Positions 27,214 to 35,208 of a stretch of DNA of 64,000 nt are shown here, piece by piece. The notes beneath the pieces are model-generated. The model worked only from the letters and a program-made list of their open reading frames with translations. It was not told where the DNA came from and searched no databases. The first letter of the stretch is position 1; each line of letters opens with the position of its first letter. The stretch is from the NCBI RefSeq assembly GCF_000378765.1, contig NZ_KB905343.1, positions 66,914 through 130,913 on the forward strand, given 5' to 3'. A program made the position numbers and the translations under genes. Source of the stretch: Psychroflexus tropicus DSM 15496 (GTDB taxonomy: Bacteria > Bacteroidota > Bacteroidia > Flavobacteriales > Flavobacteriaceae).

Positions 27214-28494
27214 ATGTGTCATGATACTTTAAAGCACAACAACTGGAGTCGCCGTGGATTTTTAAAAGGTAGCGGTATGGCACTATTTGGGCTCACACTG
27301 GGAGGTTTACCAAGCTTTGTGGCCCGTGCAGCAGAACAAGTCAAGGAGCAACCCCTTTTCAAGCGTAAAAAAACATTGGTGACGATATTCCAACGTGGTG
27401 CTATGGATGGTTTGGCAGCTGTACAGCCTTTGGGGAATTCTTTCTTACAGACCTCAAGACCGGACATTTACTTTCCTTATTCTGGGAATGGCGAGAAAAT
27501 AATAGCCCTAAATGATGATTATGGGTTAAACCCCTATTTGGAACCACTCAAAAAACTATGGGATGATGGCCAAATGAATATTGTACATGGAATGGGAATT
27601 CCTTTAGAAAATCGTTCCCATTTCGATATGCAGGATTTTATGGAAAGTGGTACCCCAGGCAAAAAAGCCACCAAAACAGGATGGCTCAACCGGGCGATGC
27701 AAACCGATTTGAAGAATAATGACACATCACCGTTTAGGGCGGTGGCCATGTCACCCACACGACCACGTATTCTTTATGGAGAACAGAGCTCAATTACAGT
27801 AGAGAAATTAGAGGACTTACGCTTTTCCACGACGGCGGACAAGCGCGAAAGCGTTATAACAGATGAAGAACTTAATGGAATTGGCCAGAAATATAGCCAA
27901 GTAAGGGACGAGCGTTTAAAAAATGCTGGTAAGAACGGACTTGAAGCTATAAAAATTTTGAAGCGTATCGAGCTTAAAACAGATGCAACTGTTGCCTATC
28001 CAAAAAGTACATTAGGAAACAGCTTACGGCAAATAGCACAACTCATCAAGGCAGGTGTGGGACTGGAAATTGCTTTTGCCGAAAGTACGGGATGGGATAC
28101 ACATAGCCGTCAAGCCACAAGGTTGGGCGGTTTTGCCAGACAAGCGAGAGACTTGTCGGCATCTATTGCTGCGTTCTGGGAGGACATTTCTAACTATAAG
28201 GATGACGTAGTTGTTGTCACTATGACAGAGTTTGGCCGTACCACACGGCAAAATGGCTCAACTGGAACGGACCACGGTCGGGGTTCTTGCCAATTTATAA
28301 TTGGTAATGAAGTGGCTTCGAACCAGATATTTCATAAATTAGATACTATTAATGAAGAAACTTGCGATAGGGAATTGCCCGTAACCACAGATTTTAGGGA
28401 CGTGATGAGTACGGTCTTGTCCCACCACTTAGGTTTAGATAATAATAGTATTTTCCCAAACTGGCGAAGCACTCAACTACCAATCTTTGCATAA
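27214..28494 (+). CDS. DUF1501 family protein with Tat-type signal
   Basis: About 426 residues. The N-terminus carries a twin-arginine motif (SRRGFLKGSGMALFG) and a hydrophobic stretch ending in ARAAE. DUF1501 motifs include FQRGAMDGLAAVQP, ENRSHFDMQDFMESGTP, STGWDTHSRQ and TMTEFGRTTRQNG followed by GTDHGRG; they resemble the metal-binding core of the alkaline phosphatase/sulfatase fold. It is probably exported folded. The ATG at 27214 is chosen because the upstream frame overlaps DUF1800. Confidence 0.88.
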   Translation: MCHDTLKHNNWSRRGFLKGSGMALFGLTLGGLPSFVARAAEQVKEQPLFKRKKTLVTIFQRGAMDGLAAVQPLGNSFLQTSRPDIYFPYSGNGEKIIALNDDYGLNPYLEPLKKLWDDGQMNIVHGMGIPLENRSHFDMQDFMESGTPGKKATKTGWLNRAMQTDLKNNDTSPFRAVAMSPTRPRILYGEQSSITVEKLEDLRFSTTADKRESVITDEELNGIGQKYSQVRDERLKNAGKNGLEAIKILKRIELKTDATVAYPKSTLGNSLRQIAQLIKAGVGLEIAFAESTGWDTHSRQATRLGGFARQARDLSASIAAFWEDISNYKDDVVVVTMTEFGRTTRQNGSTGTDHGRGSCQFIIGNEVASNQIFHKLDTINEETCDRELPVTTDFRDVMSTVLSHHLGLDNNSIFPNWRSTQLPIFA

Positions 28495-28507
28495 GCATTG
28501 CAAATCT

Positions 28508-29050
28508 ATGGAGGAAAACGAACTCATCGAAAAACTCAAAAGAAAATCTACGCAGCAAGAAGCGTTCAGGTTTCTAATTCGGCGATACAAAAGACCATTA
28601 TATGCATTAGTTCGTAAGGTCTGTATTGATCATCAGGACACCGATGAGGTTGTTCAGCTCACTTTCATCAAAGCCTTTAAATATATCGATGGATTTAAAG
28701 GCAATAGCAAGATTTACACCTGGTTGTACACCATAGCCAGGCGAGAGGCGGTTCATTTTATGAAGCGGAAGGCCGAGCGCCTCCACACAACCGTAGATGC
28801 TTTAAGTATCCAGGCCATGGCGGAGCTTAAGGCTGGAAGCGACTATTATTCTGGCGATGAAATTCAGCTAAAACTACAAAAGGCTGTTTCAGAATTACCA
28901 ACCAAACAACGCGAGGTATTCAACATGAAATATTTTGATCATTTAAAGTATAGTGAAATTGCAGAAATAACAGGGACTACGGAAGGCGGACTTAAAGCCA
29001 ATTACCATTTAGCCGTGAAACAATTAAAAGAAAAACTGATGCAAGCCTAA
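28508..29050 (+). CDS. ECF-type RNA polymerase sigma factor
   Basis: A 180-residue ECF sigma factor: region 2 at residues 15-85 (FRFLIRRYKRPLYALV .. TDEVVQLTFIKAFKYI .. IYTWLYTIARREAV) and region 4 near the C-terminus (LPTKQREVFNMKYFDHLKYS .. TEGGLKANYHLAVKQLK). The ATG at 28508 matches family starts; the frame extends upstream only to a TTG at 28487 inside the DUF1501 end. It is followed by a membrane protein gene suited to be its anti-sigma factor. Confidence 0.93.
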   Translation: MEENELIEKLKRKSTQQEAFRFLIRRYKRPLYALVRKVCIDHQDTDEVVQLTFIKAFKYIDGFKGNSKIYTWLYTIARREAVHFMKRKAERLHTTVDALSIQAMAELKAGSDYYSGDEIQLKLQKAVSELPTKQREVFNMKYFDHLKYSEIAEITGTTEGGLKANYHLAVKQLKEKLMQA

Positions 29051-29084
29051 ACTTTTTTGCCTAAAAACACTCTAATCTATAGAT

Positions 29085-29615
29085 ATGAAACCTAAACACG
29101 ACATACGGCCTCATTTTGAAGATGAAAACATTCCAGATGGGTTTCATGCACCAGAATCCTATTTTTACAACCTGGAGGCAGAGCTTTATGAACATTTAGA
29201 TCTGGAGGAAACTCTTCTCGATGTGAAAGAGGATGGAATGTGTCCTAAAGCGAATTACTTTGACCAACTTGAAGCAGAAGTCATTCAAAAGATAGAGCCC
29301 ACCTCAAGAGCAAAAGTAGAACCACTGTTCTCTGTTTCGAAGCATTGGACGCTAGCTGCTTGTTTTCTAGCACTTTTGGGACTATTTGCTTTATGGCAGA
29401 ACTTTCAAGTCCAACAAACTGACGGAAGAAGCATGGCGCAACAATACGACGAACTATCGGAACCTTATGTCCAGGAGAATTTGTATTTTTTATCGGATGA
29501 AGATTTAGAATATATTTTGGAGACGGATTCCCAAGATAATTTAGACGATCTAGACCTAAACCCAACCGATCTGGAATTGTATTTAATGATCAATGAAGCC
29601 TATAATTTAAAATAA
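29085..29615 (+). CDS. Putative anti-sigma membrane protein
   Basis: A 176-residue acidic protein with one transmembrane helix (about residues 86-107, HWTLAACFLALLGLFALW). The first 80 residues would be cytoplasmic and hold two similar ESYFYNLEAELYE / ANYFDQLEAEVIQ segments. The C-terminal, probably periplasmic, part is Asp/Glu/Leu-rich. Topology and position right after an ECF sigma gene suggest an anti-sigma factor. No ZAS motif is visible, so this is inferred. Confidence 0.7.
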   Translation: MKPKHDIRPHFEDENIPDGFHAPESYFYNLEAELYEHLDLEETLLDVKEDGMCPKANYFDQLEAEVIQKIEPTSRAKVEPLFSVSKHWTLAACFLALLGLFALWQNFQVQQTDGRSMAQQYDELSEPYVQENLYFLSDEDLEYILETDSQDNLDDLDLNPTDLELYLMINEAYNLK

Positions 29616-29619
29616 GATA

Positions 29620-30051
29620 ATGAAGAATTTTATATGGAGTATAGCGATTTTATGTGGATTTATCTGGCAAGCTAGTGCCCAAACCACAGGGGAAAGAATA
29701 AAACAATTAAAAACTGCCTTCATCACCCAAGAGTTGAGCTTAACCACTAAAGAAGCACAGGAATTCTGGCCTATCTACGATCAGTATTACGAAGCACTAG
29801 AGCAGTACCGAAAGCAGCAGCTGGTGGATATGTTACTAGGAGGAGAGCAGAGAAATGAAGCCCTAACAGAAGAAGAGGCTAGGAAAATTGTTGCCGATTA
29901 CAAAAACACTGAAACTGCTATCTACCAGGCTGAAATGGATCTTATTAAAAACCTTAGACAAGTCATTTCTGAGGTAAAAATTGCTCGATTGCTCATTGCA
30001 GAAAAGGAATTTAATAAGCGGATGCTACAACGTTACCGAAGACGAAAGTAA
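29620..30051 (+). CDS. Periplasmic Spy-like protein (sensor of ECF-type sigma factor)
   Basis: A 143-residue protein with a cleavable signal peptide ending SASAQ. The mature part is one long helical, charged segment (ITQELSLTTKEAQEFWPIYDQYYEAL, EEEARKIVADY) similar to proteins called sensor of ECF-type sigma factor in Flavobacteriaceae and to the LTxxQ helices of Spy. It starts four bases after the anti-sigma candidate and ends the operon. Confidence 0.78.
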   Translation: MKNFIWSIAILCGFIWQASAQTTGERIKQLKTAFITQELSLTTKEAQEFWPIYDQYYEALEQYRKQQLVDMLLGGEQRNEALTEEEARKIVADYKNTETAIYQAEMDLIKNLRQVISEVKIARLLIAEKEFNKRMLQRYRRRK

Positions 30052-30092
30052 TGATCAAACAGATCTCAACAGAGTGTAGTTATTAAATTAAG

Positions 30093-30133
30093 AACTGCGA
30101 CGTGAGCTAAAATCCAAACGCCGCAGTTATATT
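30093..30133. terminator. Terminator between convergent genes
   Basis: AACTGCG (30093-30099) and CGCAGTT (30122-30128) pair around a 22-base loop, followed on the plus strand by ATATTTTTT. It closes the DUF1800/ECF operon just before the convergent SPFH gene. Confidence 0.65.
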
Positions 30134-30135
30134 TT

Positions 30136-30921
30136 TTACTCTTCATTAGCATCAATCAACATTGGGGTTTTACCATCGGTGATGATAATTTTGGTGTTGG
30201 GCGACTGAGAAAGCTTCATAAAGGCCTCAATACTTCTGGTTTTGATGATTTTGTCAGTTAGACCCTGAGCCAAGATCATTTGAGCATCACGCTCTCCTTT
30301 CGCATTGATGATTTTTCGCTCAGCTTCCAGTTTTTCTTGTTGGAGAACAAATTCCATTCGCATGGCATCCTGTTCAGCTTGTAATTTACGTTCAATAGAA
30401 CTGGCTAAACCAACCGGTAACTGAATGCTTTTCATCAAGACAGCAACTAGTTGGATTCCGTCTGCTTGGGTTTTTAAGATTTCATCCATCTGTTCTTTAA
30501 TCTGGGCTTCAATTTTTGCTCGCATGCCAGAATGCATGTCCTTGGCATAAAACTGAGCGCATATGTCTGAAGAAGCAGACCTGAATACACTGGTGATAAT
30601 CGACTCATATTCTTGACCTAAGTTGATCAACACCGACGGAATTTTGTCTTGCTCCAAACGGTATAAAATGGAGATTTCAGAATTCACACTTAAGCCTTCT
30701 TTACTGGGTAAGCTCAAAAACAGCTTGATGTTTTTAGTCTGAGTGGATTCTTTAATCACTTTACTGGTAAAAGGGTTGTAAAGAACAGTTCCTTGAGTAA
30801 TCACTTTATCGGAGAGTTCTCCCAGGTTTTGCCTAACTCCAGCTTCACCTGGCCTTATCACGGCGCAGCTACTTAAGAAGGTAGCGGCTAATACGATGCA
30901 AAAAAATGTTGTTGTTTTCAT
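30136..30921 (-). CDS. SPFH/prohibitin-like lipoprotein
   Basis: A 261-residue protein with a lipobox (LSSCAVIRPG). The SPFH core runs from about residue 25 to 180: GEAGVRQNLGEL, SLPSKEGLSVNSEISILYRL, and the later Glu/Ala-rich coiled-coil helix LQAEQDAMRMEFVLQQEKLEAE-type region and DAQMILAQGLTDKII. Such proteins build membrane-associated oligomers; here a lipid anchor replaces the usual N-terminal helix. No NfeD partner is adjacent. Confidence 0.85.
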   Translation of the reverse strand: MKTTTFFCIVLAATFLSSCAVIRPGEAGVRQNLGELSDKVITQGTVLYNPFTSKVIKESTQTKNIKLFLSLPSKEGLSVNSEISILYRLEQDKIPSVLINLGQEYESIITSVFRSASSDICAQFYAKDMHSGMRAKIEAQIKEQMDEILKTQADGIQLVAVLMKSIQLPVGLASSIERKLQAEQDAMRMEFVLQQEKLEAERKIINAKGERDAQMILAQGLTDKIIKTRSIEAFMKLSQSPNTKIIITDGKTPMLIDANEE

Positions 30922-31214
30922 GATATGTGTTTTTTAAAAAACAACATCAATCTGCATACCAAATTTATGGAATATTTAAAAATTATGGTTTATTTGTAGA
31001 ATATTATAGGATAATCAGGTATATAATAAAAATATTAATAGTATACATAAGTTTATCTTATGAATAATTCAAAATTAATTGGGTGTTTTTTATTGTGATG
31101 AGAGGCTAATCGAACCGAATGCTATTCTGAACCTTTACGCTTTTTAGTTCTTAAGACACTAACACATATTTCAATTTAAAAGAGTTCAAAAACGGAACAT
31201 CATGACTGGAACTC

Positions 31215-31976
31215 CTATTCATAGTACTCAAACCTTAGGGTCAATTCTCCATCAGACCTCGAGGTAGGGTAATCCTCATCATCGTAAGTATAGGTGTAAT
31301 TTTTTGTATAAATTATAGTATTGGTAGAGAGATCGGTTTTAGTTTCTGAGGTCACATTATTAACAAAAGAGAAAAAATCATCAATAAAAAGTAGTTGTGG
31401 ATTAACATGAAGAAACGGACTTTTCTTATCGTCGTAAGAGAACGTCAGTTTTTCATCATTGGTTCCGGAATCAACGTAATCAATTGTTTTAGTACTTGCA
31501 TTATTGTTGGAGTCGTATTCAAACCTAATTTCTTCAGAAAAGCTATTTTGACCAAACCCAATATACCTAATACTTGAGATCAGGTTGTCTGTAAAGGTGT
31601 AAAGATAACGTTCATCCAAAGTAGTAGTATTGTAATAATCATCTCTTCCAATTAAGATTCCATTTTCATAATTGTACTTTTCAATACTTCCATCAAAAGT
31701 TCCATTAGCGTCTAAAAACTCGGCTCTATCAATTTTTCCATTAGTGTAGTAAAACTGTTTAATAAAATCTACGCCAGTTCCCTCGCTTTGCAGTCTGTCA
31801 AGTGTTCCATCAGAATTATAGAAAAACTCTAATGTATAGCTTCCATCTCCTTCAAATATTAATTTTTTGAGTAGTTTATCGGTGTTTTCTGTTGAGGGTT
31901 GGATTTCATTATCATCGGAGCAGGCTACCAACAGGGGGGCTAATAAAGCTATGTAGAGAAGTCTTGAATGTTTCAT
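31215..31976 (-). CDS. Putative lipoprotein with YD-type repeats
   Basis: A 253-residue protein with a lipobox (LLVACSDDNE). The mature part is made of Tyr/Asp/Gly-containing beta repeats (FFYNSDGTLDRLQSEG, KYNYENGILIGRDDYY, FEYDSNNNASTKTID, YTYDDEDYPTSRS) like those of YD/RHS-type extracellular proteins. Function is unknown. The upstream pseudogene at 32548-32880 ends in a similar way (STSFFYE versus LRFEYYE). The 293-bp gap between this gene and the SPFH gene holds nothing I can identify. Confidence 0.75.
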   Translation of the reverse strand: MKHSRLLYIALLAPLLVACSDDNEIQPSTENTDKLLKKLIFEGDGSYTLEFFYNSDGTLDRLQSEGTGVDFIKQFYYTNGKIDRAEFLDANGTFDGSIEKYNYENGILIGRDDYYNTTTLDERYLYTFTDNLISSIRYIGFGQNSFSEEIRFEYDSNNNASTKTIDYVDSGTNDEKLTFSYDDKKSPFLHVNPQLLFIDDFFSFVNNVTSETKTDLSTNTIIYTKNYTYTYDDEDYPTSRSDGELTLRFEYYE

Positions 31977-32019
31977 AGGTGTTGGATTTATTTTAATAAA
32001 CTTAAATGGGTTTTAAGAT

Positions 32020-32551
32020 TCAATTATTGAGAACGCTATACTCACCGCTAAAATTTCCTTTGATGGTTTCACCATCTTCTCTTTCAAAAGTAAATTCAAT
32101 TTCGATCTCCGTTTCAGAAATAGAGTTTATGAAGACTGTACTTGATGCAGACCTAAATCCATCTTCGGTATCGTCTAGAATTGTGTGACCTCCTGTGATT
32201 TCAAAATCCAAAAAGCGATGCATTTTGAAGAATTTAATAGTCCAAAACATCAGTTATGGTTTCAGGCTGAAGGTCCACACCCTGAAAATCAAAAAAGACA
32301 AAGTCAACATCTGAACTTTGACTGGTTTCAAAAGGATCTACACTGAGTAGTGAAATTGAAATGTCTGATGGAGTATCATCAATTGTATTCTCATCATTGA
32401 TAAACAGATGAGGGGTTTCAAAAAAGCTACCCTGGTAGGTAAAGCCATTCTCTTGTTGAATGGGTGTAGTGCCTGTATTATCATCGTCTGATGTGCAGGA
32501 AAGAAACACAATTACAGTGAGATAGCCTAAAAATAAATTTAATGTTTTCAT
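32020..32551 (-). pseudogene. Small lipoprotein gene with a one-base frameshift
   Basis: Two minus-strand frames overlap here. The first (from 32551) has a lipobox (VIVFLSCTSDDD) and ends at DVLDY. The second ends with FTFEREDGETIKGNFSGEYS, a C-terminus typical of small Bacteroidetes lipoproteins. Removing one A of the pair at 32236-32237 joins them through DVLDYKFFKMHRFLDFEITG into about 175 residues. It is a real frameshift mutation or a sequencing error. Confidence 0.7.
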
Positions 32552-32880
32552 TCATAAAAAAAGCTTGTGGAATAGTAATCATCGGTATAGTTTTCAGAGG
32601 TTTGTGTTTCTTCAATTAAGTACCCATCCTTGTCTAGTTCGTGTTGATAGTTGAGTCTTGAAGTTACTCCATTACGCTCAAAAGTTCTAGATAGAATCAT
32701 TATTAGATTCCAATACAGAATAACTTTGAATTTTAAAAGGCAGGCTTTTTTCAATAGGCTTTAAAATATCTGGAAAACCTTTTTGAAATTCCGCAGTTTT
32801 TTATGTAAATCCTTTTCCTCATTCTGACAACTACATAAAAATGTCATTATAAAGATTAAAAAGAAAAATTTTTTATGTAT
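32548..32880 (-). pseudogene. Decayed lipoprotein gene with several frameshifts
   Basis: Reading the minus strand in successive frames gives a lipoprotein signal (LIFIMTFLCSCQNEEKD), then FQKGFPDILKPIEKSLPF and SVLESNNDSI, then RTFERNGVTSRLNYQHELD and a STSFFYE end. The parts follow each other closely but need at least two frame changes, and no ATG precedes the signal. The last frame ends overlapping the ATG of the next lipoprotein. It is a degraded relative of the YD-type lipoprotein downstream. Confidence 0.6.
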
Positions 32881-32904
32881 AATATCGGGTTTAAATTATT
32901 GATA

Positions 32905-33029
32905 CCGTTCGTGTGTATAGCTGCGTTGCGAACAAACTGGCGCAAGTCTTTCAGCCGTGGCTGAAAGATAGCACATTGCGTGGAATTTTCGGTAGAAAAT
33001 TCAGTCGCAATGAGCTATACACTCTGTTG
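32905..33029 (-). repeat. Cassette junction palindrome J0 (outer boundary)
   Basis: The right arm GCAATGAGCTATACACTCTGTTG pairs imperfectly with the left arm around GTGTGTATAGCTGCGTTGC; the outermost CAAC of the left arm has decayed (ACCG). The loop holds two further perfect hairpins, TCTTTCAGCC/GGCTGAAAGA and GAATTTTC/GAAAATTC. Length is 125 bp if aligned with the other junctions. Confidence 0.6.
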
Positions 33030-33304
33030 TAGGTAGATTTTATTCAGATTCGGTTTATAATTGATCTTTTTATTATTCTTTAAATCTGAGTCGAGCAGAG
33101 GTGACAAATCAGTCAACAATTAATTTCGATCATCATTTCAGCTGCTCTGGCGCCGAAATCCATTCAGCCGTTTGAGACACAAAACAAACTATTCAGTCGT
33201 AAATTTCCGTTTTAAACCTTCCATACAGCCGACTGACTTTCCTTTATTTAGAACAATAATTGAAATTAATTTATACAATATTTTTCAATCAATTTACCTA
33301 CAAC
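33026..33304. other. Cassette unit without a recognisable gene
   Basis: A 279-bp unit bounded by GTTGTAGGTA and TACCTACAAC. It has no open frame of note on either strand. It holds three similar AT(T/A)CAG(C/T)CG strings at about 30-bp spacing (33162, 33191, 33223). It could be a non-coding cassette, one with a very small gene or RNA, or a decayed one. Confidence 0.5.
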
Positions 33305-33425
33305 GTTTTCGGCTATGAGTAGTTGCGTAGGTTAGCACTTAACTTTGCAAGTACACACCAAACTGAAAATCCGCGAGGATTTTCAGAAGTAGGCGAGAAC
33401 GAGCAATTACTTATAGCCATTGTTG
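33301..33425 (-). repeat. Cassette junction palindrome J1
   Basis: A 125-bp imperfect palindrome: left arm CAACGTTTTCGGCTATGAG pairs with right arm TTATAGCCATTGTTG, with extra bases on the left side only. The loop contains a perfect 10-bp hairpin (CTGAAAATCC/GGATTTTCAG, 33363-33386). It shares AGCACTTAACT with junction J2. Confidence 0.7.
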
Positions 33426-34238
33426 TACCCAGTTTTTATTTTTTAGTTTCATAAATTCAGTCGCATATTTCTCTGCAAGTTCTCGACTTGTTTCGATAGA
33501 AATTGTCTCTTTATTATAATTTGCTTTGTTAGTCCAATTATATGAACCGTGTATAACAGTTTTTAGGTCAATTATGCAAAATTTGTTATGCATTATGTTT
33601 TCATACATTCCCATTTTTTGAAACCTTTTTGTTTCAAAATGTTCTTCATAATTGAAGCCATATTTTTGATTAATTTCATCATTAAGGACAATCACTTGAA
33701 CATTTATACCTTGATTTTTCCTTTCGATTAACTTGTCAAAAAGTAATTTGTTTGTAAACCAAGCTACAGTTACCCAAATTGTATATTTTGCTTGGTCTAA
33801 AGCGTCCAAAATTTGCTGTTGGATTTCCTCAAAATGGACTTCGATTTCTATTTCATCTGGAAGTTCTTCTCCAACGATTACATATGTTCCTGAAGAGTTG
33901 TCTAACTTGTAATTATCGTGTTTTATTATTCCATTAATTTTTCCAACTGCCAATTCTATATTCGGATTCTCCACTTCTGAATAAAATCTCTCGTCAGCGA
34001 AAGTCAGAAGTAAACTTGAGAGTGCTTTTGTTCCGTTAAATTCGGTTAATTTGTCAATCACATATTGATTTCGGCTTGCATTATTCGGAAGTCCACCGTC
34101 TTTCCATTTATAAACGTCTCTTGCTCCAAAAGAATTAAAAAATTCCACCAAATTTGGACCACTCTTATACTGTGTCAATGGATCGTCTCCAGAGATAATT
34201 GTTCTTAAAGCATTTATACTATGTTCTGATAGTTTCAT
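33411..34238 (-). CDS. HKD (phospholipase D-type) domain protein in a cassette
   Basis: A 275-residue soluble protein. The C-terminal half has one HKD motif, His217-x-Lys219-x4-Asp224, followed by GSYNWTN, as in the Nuc/PLD-like nucleases that act as dimers. The N-terminal 120 residues (SGPNLVEFFNSFGARDVY, FNGTKALSSLLL) resemble domains I recall in front of various toxin or abortive-infection effector domains; I hold that loosely. The last codons and the stop lie inside the right arm of junction J1. It may be a nuclease effector. Confidence 0.78.
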   Translation of the reverse strand: MKLSEHSINALRTIISGDDPLTQYKSGPNLVEFFNSFGARDVYKWKDGGLPNNASRNQYVIDKLTEFNGTKALSSLLLTFADERFYSEVENPNIELAVGKINGIIKHDNYKLDNSSGTYVIVGEELPDEIEIEVHFEEIQQQILDALDQAKYTIWVTVAWFTNKLLFDKLIERKNQGINVQVIVLNDEINQKYGFNYEEHFETKRFQKMGMYENIMHNKFCIIDLKTVIHGSYNWTNKANYNKETISIETSRELAEKYATEFMKLKNKNWVQQWL

Positions 34239-34259
34239 TGTCGGCTCTCAAATTGGGTA

Positions 34260-34383
34260 CAACGGCTCGGGTATGAAACGTAGGGCATTTAGAAGCACTT
34301 AACTGTCAGCCCGAAACCGAGCTTGCTAAGAACCCAAAACTTGCGGAACGCACTGTCCGCCCTATGTTTTATACCCATTGTTG
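34260..34383 (-). repeat. Cassette junction palindrome J2
   Basis: A 124-bp imperfect palindrome. CAAC..GGGTATGAAACGTAGGGC on the left pairs with GCCCTATGTTTTATACCC..GTTG on the right, 16 of 18 bases in the main stem. The extra bases are again on the left arm (GGCTC against ATT). Confidence 0.75.
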
Positions 34384-34394
34384 CCACACGTTTT

Positions 34395-35036
34395 TTATTT
34401 TTCTATTAGTTTAAATATGTCAGTTTCGAAACTGTCTGTCTTAGTTCCAATTGTCGCTTGTTGGTACTTAAATTTATTTCCTTCACTATCGGACGCACTT
34501 CCCAATTGCCAATTATGAACATAAATCTTTGTGCTGTCAGGAAAAGGCTTGTCATACGGAAAGGACTCAATTCTAACTCTTTGACCATTGTCGGTTAAAT
34601 AAAAGTATTCACCAAAATTCGCTGTCTCACCTTTGAGTTTGAACTGTGTTTTTAAGATTCCGTTTTGTGGAATACGATATAATCTTTTCCCGTCTTCATA
34701 TTCCTTTTCAGTGCCATTTTCTTGTCCATAAATTACGGCTATTGTCCCTTTGAAGTCCGCTGGTATGATAAAGAGATCATCAGAGGCCTTAGTCACCTGA
34801 ATGAATATGAAAAATGCGATTATTGGTGAAATTCCTATTAAAGTCTGCCAAATTTCGAATTTGGGAAGTCTTTTAGTCAGTCCGTTGATTAGCAAAAGGA
34901 AAATTCCGATTCCAATTGAAAGGAAGTATAAATATGTCGGCCACCAAGCACCAATAAACATCCAAATATTCATCACAAGTCCAAAGACTATGTAAACAAG
35001 TCCGATTATTCCGAGTGGTGTCTTTAGGCTTTTCAT
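34395..35036 (-). CDS. Membrane protein with a DUF6843-like domain, in a cassette
   Basis: A 213-residue protein with three hydrophobic segments in the first 105 residues (LGIIGLVYIVFGLVMNIW, YFLSIGIGIFLLLING, IGISPIIAFFIFIQV), then a soluble domain of about 110 residues starting FIIPADFKGTIAVIYGQ and YRIPQNGILKTQF, which I associate with DUF6843. Function is unknown. It fills its cassette almost completely, from 15 bp after one boundary to 16 bp before the other. Confidence 0.72.
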   Translation of the reverse strand: MKSLKTPLGIIGLVYIVFGLVMNIWMFIGAWWPTYLYFLSIGIGIFLLLINGLTKRLPKFEIWQTLIGISPIIAFFIFIQVTKASDDLFIIPADFKGTIAVIYGQENGTEKEYEDGKRLYRIPQNGILKTQFKLKGETANFGEYFYLTDNGQRVRIESFPYDKPFPDSTKIYVHNWQLGSASDSEGNKFKYQQATIGTKTDSFETDIFKLIEK

Positions 35037-35048
35037 TCAAATGTGTGG

Positions 35049-35173
35049 CAACGGTAACGTATAAGAATAGTAGCGGTTTTTACACACTTACTTTTCGGTT
35101 TGTTACGGACGTTTGACTTTTAAATTTCATTTTGTTTTAGCGATTAAACCGCTATTATTTTTATACAATGTTG
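35049..35173 (-). repeat. Cassette junction palindrome J3
   Basis: A 125-bp imperfect palindrome: CAACGGTAACGTATAAGAATAG..AGCGGTTT on the left against AAACCGCT..TTTTTATACAATGTTG on the right. Length and arm asymmetry match J1 and J2, although the inner sequence differs. Confidence 0.72.
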
Positions 35174-35208
35174 GGCACAGGTTTTTTCGAAAGTTAATTG
35201 CACAAATA

